Source: Amycolatopsis sp. GM8 (GTDB lineage Bacteria; Actinomycetota; Actinomycetes; Mycobacteriales; Pseudonocardiaceae). From it: a stretch of 64,000 nucleotides of DNA. Positions 24,466 to 31,835 of the stretch are shown here, piece after piece. Where the stretch lies: contig NZ_JAJKFK010000014.1 in NCBI RefSeq assembly GCF_021653975.1, forward strand, positions 1-64,000, in the 5' to 3' direction. A model generated the notes under the pieces. That model was not told the origin of the DNA and did no database searches. It saw only the letters and a program-made list of their open reading frames with translations. Every line of letters starts with the position of its first letter. Position 1 is the first letter of the stretch. The position numbers were made by a program, and so were the translations under genes.

Positions 24466-24715
24466 GTGGCCTCCTTGGTCCGAGGAAATTGTCTAGCCTG
24501 CTCGACCTGGTGCCCACATACCACGGGCCCCGTCACCAGCCACTTCTTCGCCGGTAATGCGGGGCCCTGTTCCGATCGCGTCCGCGGACGCTTCGCCACC
24601 ACTGGGTGGCGAGACCGGACCCGGCCGCCTGTAGTCGGCAACACGGGTGGGAGCGGGGCTCCACTTGCGGCCCCCGATCGCTCGGAGGCTGGTCGCACGT
24701 GGAAGGGTAGCAGAC
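24466..24715 (-). promoter_or_regulatory. infC upstream region with hairpins
   Basis: About 250 nt between infC and the divergent DUF1844 gene, with no gene. It holds the perfect palindrome GCGTCCGCGGACGC (24578-24591) and the hairpin GCCACC-actg-GGTGGC (24595-24610), both within the infC leader if transcription starts close to the DUF1844 gene. No convincing -35/-10 pair could be fixed. Confidence 0.4.
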
Positions 24716-25075
24716 GTGTCTTACAACGCTTCGGACCAGCCCGGCAATTCCCAGGGTGTGCGCGAACTGGAGGACATCCCGAGCGTCGAGGTGATCAGCC
24801 GCGCGGCCGTGATGCTGATGTCGGCGGCCGCCGAACGGCTCGGGCTGGCCGACGAGGACCCGGACACGAGCCCCCACCGTGACCTCGACGAAGCGCGGCG
24901 GCTGATCACCGCCCTCGCCGGGCTGATCACCGCCTCCGCCGAGTACCTGGGCATGCATGCCGCCCCGCTGCGCGACGGCCTGCAGTCGCTGCAGAAGGCG
25001 TTCCGCGAGGCGTCCGCGATGCCCGACGCGCCGGGACAGGGGCCGGGTGAGAAGTACACCGGCCCCGTGGCCTGA
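24716..25075 (+). CDS. DUF1844 domain protein
   Basis: 119-residue protein of unknown function. The DUF1844 core is SVEVISRAAVMLMSAAAERLGL followed by DLDEARRLITALAGLI, two amphipathic helices, then a variable tail. The start is GTG at 24716 (VSYNASDQ). It lies divergent to infC, a placement I recall from other actinobacteria, but no role is established. Confidence 0.85.
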   Translation: MSYNASDQPGNSQGVRELEDIPSVEVISRAAVMLMSAAAERLGLADEDPDTSPHRDLDEARRLITALAGLITASAEYLGMHAAPLRDGLQSLQKAFREASAMPDAPGQGPGEKYTGPVA

Positions 25076-25081
25076 CGGTCG

Positions 25082-25462
25082 TCAGTCCAGGACGGCCAGG
25101 GCGTCGATCTCGACGAGCAGCCCCGCGGGGAGGCCGACGTAGACCGTGGTGCGGGCCGCGTAGGGCTCCTTCACCAGCTGGTTGTAGATCTCGTTGAACT
25201 CCGCGAAGTGCGCGGTGTCGGTCAGGTAGACCCGCACCATCACGACGTCGTCGAAGCTCGAACCCGCCGCCTCCAGCACGGCCTCGACGTTCGCGAACGC
25301 CTGCCGGGCCTGCTCGCCGATCGTGCTGCCGGCGACCTCACCCGTCTTCGGGTCGATCGCGACCTGCCCGGCCACCTGCAGGATGTTCCCCTTGCGCGAC
25401 CCCGGGGAGTACGCCGCCGCGGGTTTCGGCGCGTTCTCGGTGCTGATCGCGACCTTCGCCAT
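25082..25462 (-). CDS. ridA: RidA family imine/enamine deaminase
   Basis: 126-residue member of the RidA/YjgF family, trimeric enzymes that hydrolyse reactive 2-aminoacrylate and related imines to keto acids. Hallmarks: AYSPGSRKGNILQVAGQVAID, an Arg in VMVRVYLTD, and the C-terminal PAGLLVEIDALAV with its Glu. The ATG at 25462 has AAGGAG 7 nt upstream. It follows the iclR gene by 14 nt. Enamines are exactly what the PLP deaminase encoded across the divergent gap would release. Confidence 0.93.
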   Translation of the reverse strand: MAKVAISTENAPKPAAAYSPGSRKGNILQVAGQVAIDPKTGEVAGSTIGEQARQAFANVEAVLEAAGSSFDDVVMVRVYLTDTAHFAEFNEIYNQLVKEPYAARTTVYVGLPAGLLVEIDALAVLD

Positions 25463-25476
25463 CGGTTCTCCTTCTC

Positions 25477-26235
25477 TCATCGTCCCGTCCATCCACTGTG
25501 GATGGACGCGTTCTCGGCCGCCGCCGTCAGTTGTGGCAGCAGGGCCAGCAGGCCTTCGTAGTCGAGCAGCACTTTCGGCACCGACAGCGATACCGCGGCG
25601 AGTACCGCTCCCCCAGGCCCGCGGACGGGCGCGGCGATGCAGTGGATGAAGTCCTCGTGCTCGGCGTTGTCGACGGCATACCCCTGTTTCGCGACCCGCT
25701 CGAGCTCCGCGAGATAGGCCGGGGCGTCGGTGATCGTATTCTCCGTCAGCGCCGGATAATCGATCGCGTTCGCGACCTCGGCGCGGCGGTCCGGGTCGAG
25801 CGCGGACACCAGCACCTTGCCCACGGCGGTGCAGTGCACCGGCGCGCGCTTGCCGATCCGCGAGTACATCCGGACGCTGTGCCGGCCCTCGTACTTGTCG
25901 ACGTAGACGACCTCGCCGTCCTCGTAGGTGGCCAGGTGCACGGTGTGGCCGGTCTGCGCGTTCAGGGCCGCCAGCGCGGGTGACGCGCTGCGGCGGACAT
26001 CGGAGTTCTCGAGCGCGCGGTTGGCCAGGTCGAACAGCGCGCTGCCGAGCCGGTAGTGCCGCGGCCCCTCGCGCCGGACGAAGTGGTGCGTTTCGAGGGT
26101 GCGCAGGAGCCGCAGCACGGTCGACTTGTGCACGCCGAGTTCCCCGGCCAGCGCGTCGAGCGTGTCGGCACCTTCGGCGAGCGCGTCGAGCACGCTCAGC
26201 CCACGATCAAGACTCTGGCTCACCACGACTCCCAT
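25477..26235 (-). CDS. IclR family transcriptional regulator
   Basis: 252-residue regulator. The N-terminal winged helix is DALAGELGVHKSTVLRLLRTLETHHFVRR (residues about 27-56). The C-terminal GAF-like effector domain has TGHTVHLATYEDGEVVYVDKYEG and AVGKVLVSAL. It forms an operon with ridA and is divergent from a D-amino-acid catabolic operon. The palindrome in the gap is its probable operator. Confidence 0.92.
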   Translation of the reverse strand: MGVVVSQSLDRGLSVLDALAEGADTLDALAGELGVHKSTVLRLLRTLETHHFVRREGPRHYRLGSALFDLANRALENSDVRRSASPALAALNAQTGHTVHLATYEDGEVVYVDKYEGRHSVRMYSRIGKRAPVHCTAVGKVLVSALDPDRRAEVANAIDYPALTENTITDAPAYLAELERVAKQGYAVDNAEHEDFIHCIAAPVRGPGGAVLAAVSLSVPKVLLDYEGLLALLPQLTAAAENASIHSGWTGR

Positions 26236-26277
26236 TGACCTGTCCGACTCGCGATGCTACATCTACGGAACTCAACA

Positions 26278-26297
26278 TGTGCAATCGACGTTGCACA
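26278..26297. promoter_or_regulatory. palindromic operator, IclR candidate
   Basis: TGTGCAA-TCGACG-TTGCACA: two perfect 7-bp arms around a 6-bp spacer, centred 28 nt before the start of the divergent PLP-enzyme gene and about 50 nt from the iclR start. IclR operators are often short TTGCA-type dyads, so this fits well. Confidence 0.7.
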
Positions 26298-26315
26298 CTA
26301 CGCAACGGAGTGCTG

Positions 26316-27584
26316 ATGAAGACCTCCGACCGCTCGGTAAACCCGGGCGCGCTGGCGGCCCTGCGCGACGAGCCGCTCGACTGGCGGTTCAAGGCGATCC
26401 CGTCGTCGCTGTGGGGCGTTTCCCTTGCGGACGCGGCAAAACAGCGGCTCAGCCTGTTCGAGGACGGGTTCCTCCCGCCCGTCGTGACGCTCGACGCGGA
26501 CGCGCTGGAGCACAACCTAGCCACGATGGCGGCCTGGTGCGCGGAGCACGGCGTCCGGCTCGCCCCGCACGGCAAGACGACCATGGCGCCACAGCTGTTC
26601 GCGCGGCAGATCGAGCACGGCGCGTGGGGCTTCACCGCGGCGAACGCGAGCCAGCTGCGGATTTACCGGGCCTTCGGCCTCTCCCGGGTGCTGCTGGCGA
26701 ACCAGCTCGTGGACGCCGCCGCACTGCGGTGGGTCGCGGCGGAACTGGAGCGGGATCCGGAGTTCGAGTTCAGCGCGTGGGCCGACTCGGTCCGCTCGGT
26801 GGAGTTGATGACCGAAGCCCTGCCCGCGACCGGCCGGCAGGTCGACGTGCTCGTCGAACTGGGCGCGGACGGCGGGCGCACCGGCGCGCGCGATGAGGCG
26901 ACCGCGCTCGCGGTCGCCGAGGCCGTGCGGGCGAGCCCGGCACTGCGCCTGGTGGGCGTCGCCGGGTACGAGGGCGCGCTGGCACACGACAGTTCCGAGC
27001 ATTCACGGGAGATCGTCGCCGGATACCTGCGCCGGATGCGGACGCTGACGATCACGTTGGCACAGCGGGGATTCCTGAGTGGACAGATCATCGTCACCGC
27101 CGGTGGAAGCGCTTTCTTCGACCAGGTCGCCGCCGAGCTGACCGGCTGGCCCGACGAGCTGGACGTCGTGACGGTGTTGCGCAGCGGCGCATACGTGACC
27201 CACGACGACGGCTTCTACCGCGGGATTTCCCCGCTGCGCGACCGGTTCCGCCCGGCGTTGCGCGCGTGGGCGCAGGTGACCTCGAAGCCCGCCGGCGACC
27301 TGGCGCTGCTGACGATCGGCAAGCGCGACGCGTCGTTCGACGAGGGGTTGCCGGAACCGCTGCTGTTCCGCAGCGACGGCGTCACCCGGCGGCTCGACGG
27401 TCACGAGGTGACCGCGATGAACGACCAGCACTCGTTCCTCGCCCTGCCGCCCGGTTCGCCGCTGCGGGTGGGCGACTGGGTGGGGCTCGGGCTGTCGCAT
27501 CCGTGCACGGTGTTCGACAAGTGGCAGCTGATCCCGGTCGTCGACGGGGACGTCGTCGTCGACTTCATCCGCACCTACTTCTAG
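26316..27584 (+). CDS. D-amino-acid deaminase / D-threonine-aldolase-like PLP enzyme (type III fold)
   Basis: 422-residue fold-type III PLP enzyme related to eukaryotic-type D-serine dehydratase and D-threonine aldolase. The PLP lysine is in RLAPHGKTTMAP near residue 88. The C-terminal metal ligands are the His and Cys of LSHPCTVFDKW, which bind zinc in D-serine dehydratase. The start is ATG at 26316 with GGAG 6 nt upstream. It probably deaminates a D-hydroxy amino acid to an enamine, which RidA then hydrolyses. D-threonine or 3-hydroxyaspartate are alternative substrates. Confidence 0.85.
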   Translation: MKTSDRSVNPGALAALRDEPLDWRFKAIPSSLWGVSLADAAKQRLSLFEDGFLPPVVTLDADALEHNLATMAAWCAEHGVRLAPHGKTTMAPQLFARQIEHGAWGFTAANASQLRIYRAFGLSRVLLANQLVDAAALRWVAAELERDPEFEFSAWADSVRSVELMTEALPATGRQVDVLVELGADGGRTGARDEATALAVAEAVRASPALRLVGVAGYEGALAHDSSEHSREIVAGYLRRMRTLTITLAQRGFLSGQIIVTAGGSAFFDQVAAELTGWPDELDVVTVLRSGAYVTHDDGFYRGISPLRDRFRPALRAWAQVTSKPAGDLALLTIGKRDASFDEGLPEPLLFRSDGVTRRLDGHEVTAMNDQHSFLALPPGSPLRVGDWVGLGLSHPCTVFDKWQLIPVVDGDVVVDFIRTYF

Positions 27585-27593
27585 GGGTCCATA

Positions 27594-29177
27594 ATGGACA
27601 CTGTGATTCGCGGGGCGCGGGTCGCCGACGGCACGGGCGCCCCGCTGGCCCACGCGGACGTCGGCCTCCGTGACGGCCGCATCACCGAGATCGGCGAATC
27701 CCTCACGGGCCGCCACGTGATCGACGCCGGCGATCTCGTGCTGGCGCCCGGGTTCATCGACATGCACTCGCATTCGGACCTGCAGATCCTGGCGCGGCCC
27801 GATCATCTCGCGAAGGTGTCCCAGGGCGTCACGACGGAGGTGCTCGGCCAGGACGGGCTGTCCTACGCGCCGGTCGACGACACGACCCTCGCGGCGTTGC
27901 GCGATCAGCTCGCGGGCTGGAACGACGATCCGGAGGGCTTCGCGTGGACCTGGCGATCGGTCGGCGAGTACCTCGACCGGCTCGACGAGGGCATCGCCGT
28001 CAACGCCGCTTACCTTGTCCCGCAAGGAACCGTGCGGATGCTCGCGGTCGGGCTCGACGACCGGCCGGCGACGGAGTCCGAAATGGACCGGATGCGCGAG
28101 CTGGTGGCGAGCGGGCTGCACGAGGGCGCGGTCGGCCTGTCCTCGGGCCTGACCTACACGCCCGGGATGTACGCGAGCACCGATGAACTGGTCGCGTTGT
28201 GCGAGGTCGTCGGCGAACTCGGCGGCTACTACAGCCCGCATCACCGCAGCTACGGCAAGGGCGCCCTCGAAGCGTTCGCGGAGATGGTGGCGGTCTCGAA
28301 GCGCGCGAACTGCCCGCTGCACCTCGCGCACGCGACGATGAACTTCTCGGTGAACAAAGGGAAAGCGCCCGACCTGCTGCGCCTGCTCGACGAGGCCCTC
28401 GACGACGGCGCCGACATCACGCTCGACACCTATCCGTACCTGCCGGGCGCCACCTATCTTTCGGCGTTGCTGCCCAGCTGGTCCGCGGAGGGCGGCCTCG
28501 ACGCGACCCTCCGACGCCTGTCCGATGTGGACACCCGCGAGCGGATCCGGGCGGACATCGAGGAGACCGGTTCCGACGGGGCGCACGGCGTGCCGATCGA
28601 CTGGGAGTCCATCGAGATCAACGGCGTCCGCAAGGCGGAGAACGCGCATCTCGTCGGGCACAGCGTCGCCGAATCCGCCCGCCGCGCCGGGATTCCCGCC
28701 GCACAGCTGTACTTCGACGTGCTCAGCTCCGAACGGCTCGGCACGTCCTGCCTGATGCACGTCGGGCACGAGGAGAATGTCCAGACCATCATGCGGCACC
28801 GGGCGCACACCGGCGGCAGCGACGGACTACTCGTCGGCGACCGGCCACATCCCCGCTCCTGGGGGACATTCCCGCGCTACCTGGCGCGGTACGTGCGCGA
28901 ACTGGGTGTGCTCGACCTGCCCGAGTGCGTCGCGCACCTGACCGGACGGCCCGCGCGGCGGCTGCGGCTCGACGATCGCGGCCTGGTCAAAGAGGGCTAC
29001 GCCGCCGATCTGGTGCTGTTCGACCCGGACACCGTGCGGGACACCGCCACCTTCGACGACCCGAGGCAACAGGCCGAGGGCATCCCCTACGTCTTCGTGA
29101 ACGGCATCGCCGCGCTCGACGACGGGTCCCCGACCGGCGCGCTCGCCGGGCACTCTCTCCGACGGAGGTCCGCTTGA
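27594..29177 (+). CDS. N-acyl-D-amino-acid deacylase (D-aminoacylase)
   Basis: 527-residue amidohydrolase. The metal-binding HxH is in GFIDMHSHSDL near residue 58, followed by VTTEVLGQDGLSYAP, HLAHATMN and DTYPYLPG, all usual in D-aminoacylases. The C-terminal EGYAADLVLFDPDTVRD closes the beta domain. It frees D-amino acids from N-acyl forms and so feeds the deaminase encoded 9 nt upstream. Its stop overlaps the permease start (TTGA). Confidence 0.92.
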   Translation: MDTVIRGARVADGTGAPLAHADVGLRDGRITEIGESLTGRHVIDAGDLVLAPGFIDMHSHSDLQILARPDHLAKVSQGVTTEVLGQDGLSYAPVDDTTLAALRDQLAGWNDDPEGFAWTWRSVGEYLDRLDEGIAVNAAYLVPQGTVRMLAVGLDDRPATESEMDRMRELVASGLHEGAVGLSSGLTYTPGMYASTDELVALCEVVGELGGYYSPHHRSYGKGALEAFAEMVAVSKRANCPLHLAHATMNFSVNKGKAPDLLRLLDEALDDGADITLDTYPYLPGATYLSALLPSWSAEGGLDATLRRLSDVDTRERIRADIEETGSDGAHGVPIDWESIEINGVRKAENAHLVGHSVAESARRAGIPAAQLYFDVLSSERLGTSCLMHVGHEENVQTIMRHRAHTGGSDGLLVGDRPHPRSWGTFPRYLARYVRELGVLDLPECVAHLTGRPARRLRLDDRGLVKEGYAADLVLFDPDTVRDTATFDDPRQQAEGIPYVFVNGIAALDDGSPTGALAGHSLRRRSA

Positions 29178-30556
29178 TCCACTGGTTGCAGCACACGACG
29201 GGCGGGCTGCTCGTGCTCGCCGCGGCGTCCATCGCCGTCCTGCTGGCGATGATCATCAGGCTGAAGATCGAACCGTTCATCGCGCTGATCGTGGTCGGGC
29301 TGCTCACCGCGCTGGCCGCGGGCCTGCCCGTCGGCACGATCGTCGGCACCGCCCAGAAAACCTCGGATTCGTTGCTGGAAAAGGGCTTCGGCAGCATCCT
29401 CGGGCACATCACGGCGATCATCGGGCTCGGCACGCTGCTCGGTTCGATCCTCGAACGCTCGGGCGGCGCGCGCGTACTGACCGGCGCGCTGTTGAAAGCG
29501 TTCGGGGAGAAACGCGCGCCGCTCGCGATGGGCCTGGCCGGGCTGATCTTCGGTATCCCGGTGTTCTTCGACATCGGCATCTTCGTGCTCGCGCCGCTGG
29601 TGTACGTCGCGGCGCGGCAAGGAAAACGGTCGATCCTGTTGTACTGCCTGCCGCTGATCGCGGGCCTGTCGATGACGCACGCGTTCATCCCGCCGCACCC
29701 CGGCCCGGTCGCGGCGGCCGGACTGTTGCATGTGGACCTCGGCTGGATCATCCTGATGGGCGCGGTCTGCGGTATCCCGGCGTGGTTCATCAGCGGTGTG
29801 CTGTTCCCGACCTGGATCGGCAAGCGGATGAACATCCCGGTGCCGCAGGAGATGATCGTCGCCGACGAGGACGAGGACGGCAACGCGCCGCCGCTCCGGC
29901 TGGTCACCGGGATCATCGCGATCCCGCTGGTGCTGATCCTGCTCGGCACGTTCGGCAGCATCTGGTTACCGAAGAACTCCGCCCTCGCCGGGATCGCCGC
30001 GTTCGTCGGCACACCCGCGGTGGCGCTGACGATCGCCGTGCTGTTGGCGTCCTGGCTGCTCGGCTACCGCCGCGGGATGAGCGGGACCGAACTGTCGGAG
30101 CTGGCCGCGAAATCCCTGCGGCCGGTCGCGATGATCCTGCTCGTCGTCGGCGCCGGCTCGTTCTTCGGCGCGGTCCTGTCGGCGACCGGAATCGGCCAGG
30201 CGGTCGCCGGCTCGCTACATAACGCCGGCCTGCCGGTGATCCTCGCCGCGTACGTGATCAGCTGCGGCCTGCGGATCGCGCAGGGCTCGGCGACCGTCGC
30301 GATCGTGACCACGAGCGGGATCATCGGCCCGACGGTCACCGAACTGGGATACTCGCAGGTGCAGCTCGCGCTGCTGGTGGTCGCGATCTCGGCCGGGTCG
30401 ATCGTCGCCTCGCACGTCAACGACGGCGGGTTCTGGATCGTCTCGCGCTACTTCGGGCTGACGGTGGGCGAAACGCTCAGGACCTGGACCGTGCTGGAAA
30501 CCATCCTGTCCGTCTCCGGTTTCGCCGTCGCCGCCATCCTGATGGCCGTCGTCTAG
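29174..30556 (+). CDS. GntP family permease
   Basis: 460-residue inner-membrane transporter of the gluconate:H+ symporter family with about 12-14 hydrophobic segments. Family marks include IGLGTLLGSILERSGGA, FFDIGIFVLAPL, HAFIPPHPGPVAAA and SHVNDGGFWIVSRYFGL. The start is TTG at 29174 with GGAGG 5 nt upstream, overlapping the deacylase stop. By position it should import D-amino acids, N-acyl-D-amino acids or hydroxy acids rather than gluconate; the substrate is inferred. Confidence 0.9.
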   Translation: MIHWLQHTTGGLLVLAAASIAVLLAMIIRLKIEPFIALIVVGLLTALAAGLPVGTIVGTAQKTSDSLLEKGFGSILGHITAIIGLGTLLGSILERSGGARVLTGALLKAFGEKRAPLAMGLAGLIFGIPVFFDIGIFVLAPLVYVAARQGKRSILLYCLPLIAGLSMTHAFIPPHPGPVAAAGLLHVDLGWIILMGAVCGIPAWFISGVLFPTWIGKRMNIPVPQEMIVADEDEDGNAPPLRLVTGIIAIPLVLILLGTFGSIWLPKNSALAGIAAFVGTPAVALTIAVLLASWLLGYRRGMSGTELSELAAKSLRPVAMILLVVGAGSFFGAVLSATGIGQAVAGSLHNAGLPVILAAYVISCGLRIAQGSATVAIVTTSGIIGPTVTELGYSQVQLALLVVAISAGSIVASHVNDGGFWIVSRYFGLTVGETLRTWTVLETILSVSGFAVAAILMAVV

Positions 30557-30562
30557 AAGGCG

Positions 30563-30665
30563 ACCGTAGGACTCGCCGTCCTGAACGTCGGACTCGCGCT
30601 CTGGAGTGTCGGACTCGCTGGGGGTTCCGCGAGTCCGACACTCGCGACGGTGAGTCCGACACTCG
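30563..30665. repeat. iterated GGACTC/GAGTCC motif cluster with hairpin
   Basis: Five copies of GGACTC or its complement lie in about 100 nt between convergent genes. The centre is a perfect 15-bp inverted repeat, GAGTGTCGGACTCGC / GCGAGTCCGACACTC (30604-30643), with a 10-nt loop. A further GAGTCCGACACTCG copy is at 30652-30665. It probably ends transcription from both sides, and its iteration suggests a dispersed REP-like repeat. Confidence 0.75.
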
Positions 30666-30674
30666 TGGGGGCCG

Positions 30675-31151
30675 CTACTGCTGGGGGTAGGGCTGGGCCT
30701 GCTGCTGGTACTGCTGCGGCGGGGCCTGCTGGTACTGCTGCTGTGGCGCGGCCTGCTGCTGCGCGGCGCCGGCCTGCTGGGCCTGACCCTCGGCGCCCTC
30801 GGGCACGACGTACACCGCGGTGCCGTAGGCCGCGATCTCACTCGCCGTCTGCGCGATCTCGTTGCAGTCGAAGCGCAGCGCGAGCACCGCGTTCGCGCCG
30901 TAGTTCATCGCCTCCTGGGCGAGCCGGCCCAGCGCCTCGTACCGGGAGTCGGAGAGCAGTTTGGACAGACCCTTGAGCTCACCGCCCGCCATGGCCTTGA
31001 AGCCGGCCCCCATCGTCGAAAACATGTTGCGGCTACGCACGGTGAGGCCGAAGACCTCGCCGAACACCCGCACCACCTTGTAGCCTGGCAAATCGTTCAT
31101 TGTGGACAGCAGGATCGGGAACGGCTGCTGCTGCTGGTATCCCTGGGTCAT
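30675..31151 (-). CDS. YbjQ/UPF0145 family protein with Gln/Pro-rich tail
   Basis: 158-residue protein. Residues about 10-108 form the UPF0145 (DUF74) fold: LPGYKVVRVFGEVFGLTVRSRN, then ALGRLAQEAMNYGANAVLALRFDCNEI. The C-terminal 45 residues are low-complexity Gln/Ala/Pro repeats of the QYQQAPPQ type, probably disordered. The family forms pentamers of unknown role, sometimes called heavy-metal-binding. It stands alone downstream of the two-component genes. Confidence 0.85.
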   Translation of the reverse strand: MTQGYQQQQPFPILLSTMNDLPGYKVVRVFGEVFGLTVRSRNMFSTMGAGFKAMAGGELKGLSKLLSDSRYEALGRLAQEAMNYGANAVLALRFDCNEIAQTASEIAAYGTAVYVVPEGAEGQAQQAGAAQQQAAPQQQYQQAPPQQYQQQAQPYPQQ

Positions 31152-31160
31152 GCGCGGAGC

Positions 31161-31835
31161 CTAACCGGACGAGGCACTCGCCACATACCAAACCTCGGGT
31201 CTGCCCACCTGACCGTAGTGTGGTTCGCGTCTCGCGAGCCCGTTGTCGGCCAGATACTCCAGGTACCGGCGGGCCGTCACCCGCGAAACGCCCGTCGTCT
31301 CGGCCGCCGTCCCCGCGGGCAGGCCCGCCGGCTCGGCGCGCAGCGCGGCGACGATCGCGTCCAGCGTCTCCGCGCTCATCCCCTTGGGCAGTGCGGTGCG
31401 CGTGGGTGACCGCAGTGTCGCGAGCGCGCGGTCGACGTCGGTCTGGTCGGCCGCCTCGCCCGCACTCTCACGGAAACGTACGTAGGTCTCCAGCTTTTCG
31501 CGCAGTGACGCGAAAGTGAACGGCTTGAGAAGGTATTGCACGACGCCGACGGACACCGCGGCCTTCACGACGGCGAGATCGCGCGCGGAGGTCACGGCGA
31601 TGACGTCCACCGCGCTCCCCGCCGCCCGCAGCGCGCGGCAGACCGCGAGACCATGCGTGTCGGGCAGATAGAAATCGAGGAGCACCAAGTCAACCGTGTG
31701 GCGTTCGCAGAACCGCAGCGCCTCGCCACCGGAATGGACCACTCCGGCGACGGTGAACCCGGCGACCCGCTCGACGTACTGCCGGTGCGCTTCCGCCGCG
31801 ACCGGATCATCCTCGACCACCAGCACCATGGTCAC
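31161..31835 (-). CDS. CitB/DcuR-type response regulator
   Basis: 224-residue regulator. The receiver domain has acidic residues in VVEDDPVAAEAHRQY, the phospho-acceptor Asp54 in LLDFYLPDTHG, and Lys104 in YLLKPF. The C-terminal half carries an HTH (GTAAETTGVSRVTARRYLEYLADNGLARR) as in CitB/DcuR regulators of di- and tricarboxylate uptake. The GTG at 31835 overlaps the kinase stop; ATG at 31829 is the alternative. Its probable target is the dctA-like gene beyond the kinase. Confidence 0.92.
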   Translation of the reverse strand: MTMVLVVEDDPVAAEAHRQYVERVAGFTVAGVVHSGGEALRFCERHTVDLVLLDFYLPDTHGLAVCRALRAAGSAVDVIAVTSARDLAVVKAAVSVGVVQYLLKPFTFASLREKLETYVRFRESAGEAADQTDVDRALATLRSPTRTALPKGMSAETLDAIVAALRAEPAGLPAGTAAETTGVSRVTARRYLEYLADNGLARREPHYGQVGRPEVWYVASASSG

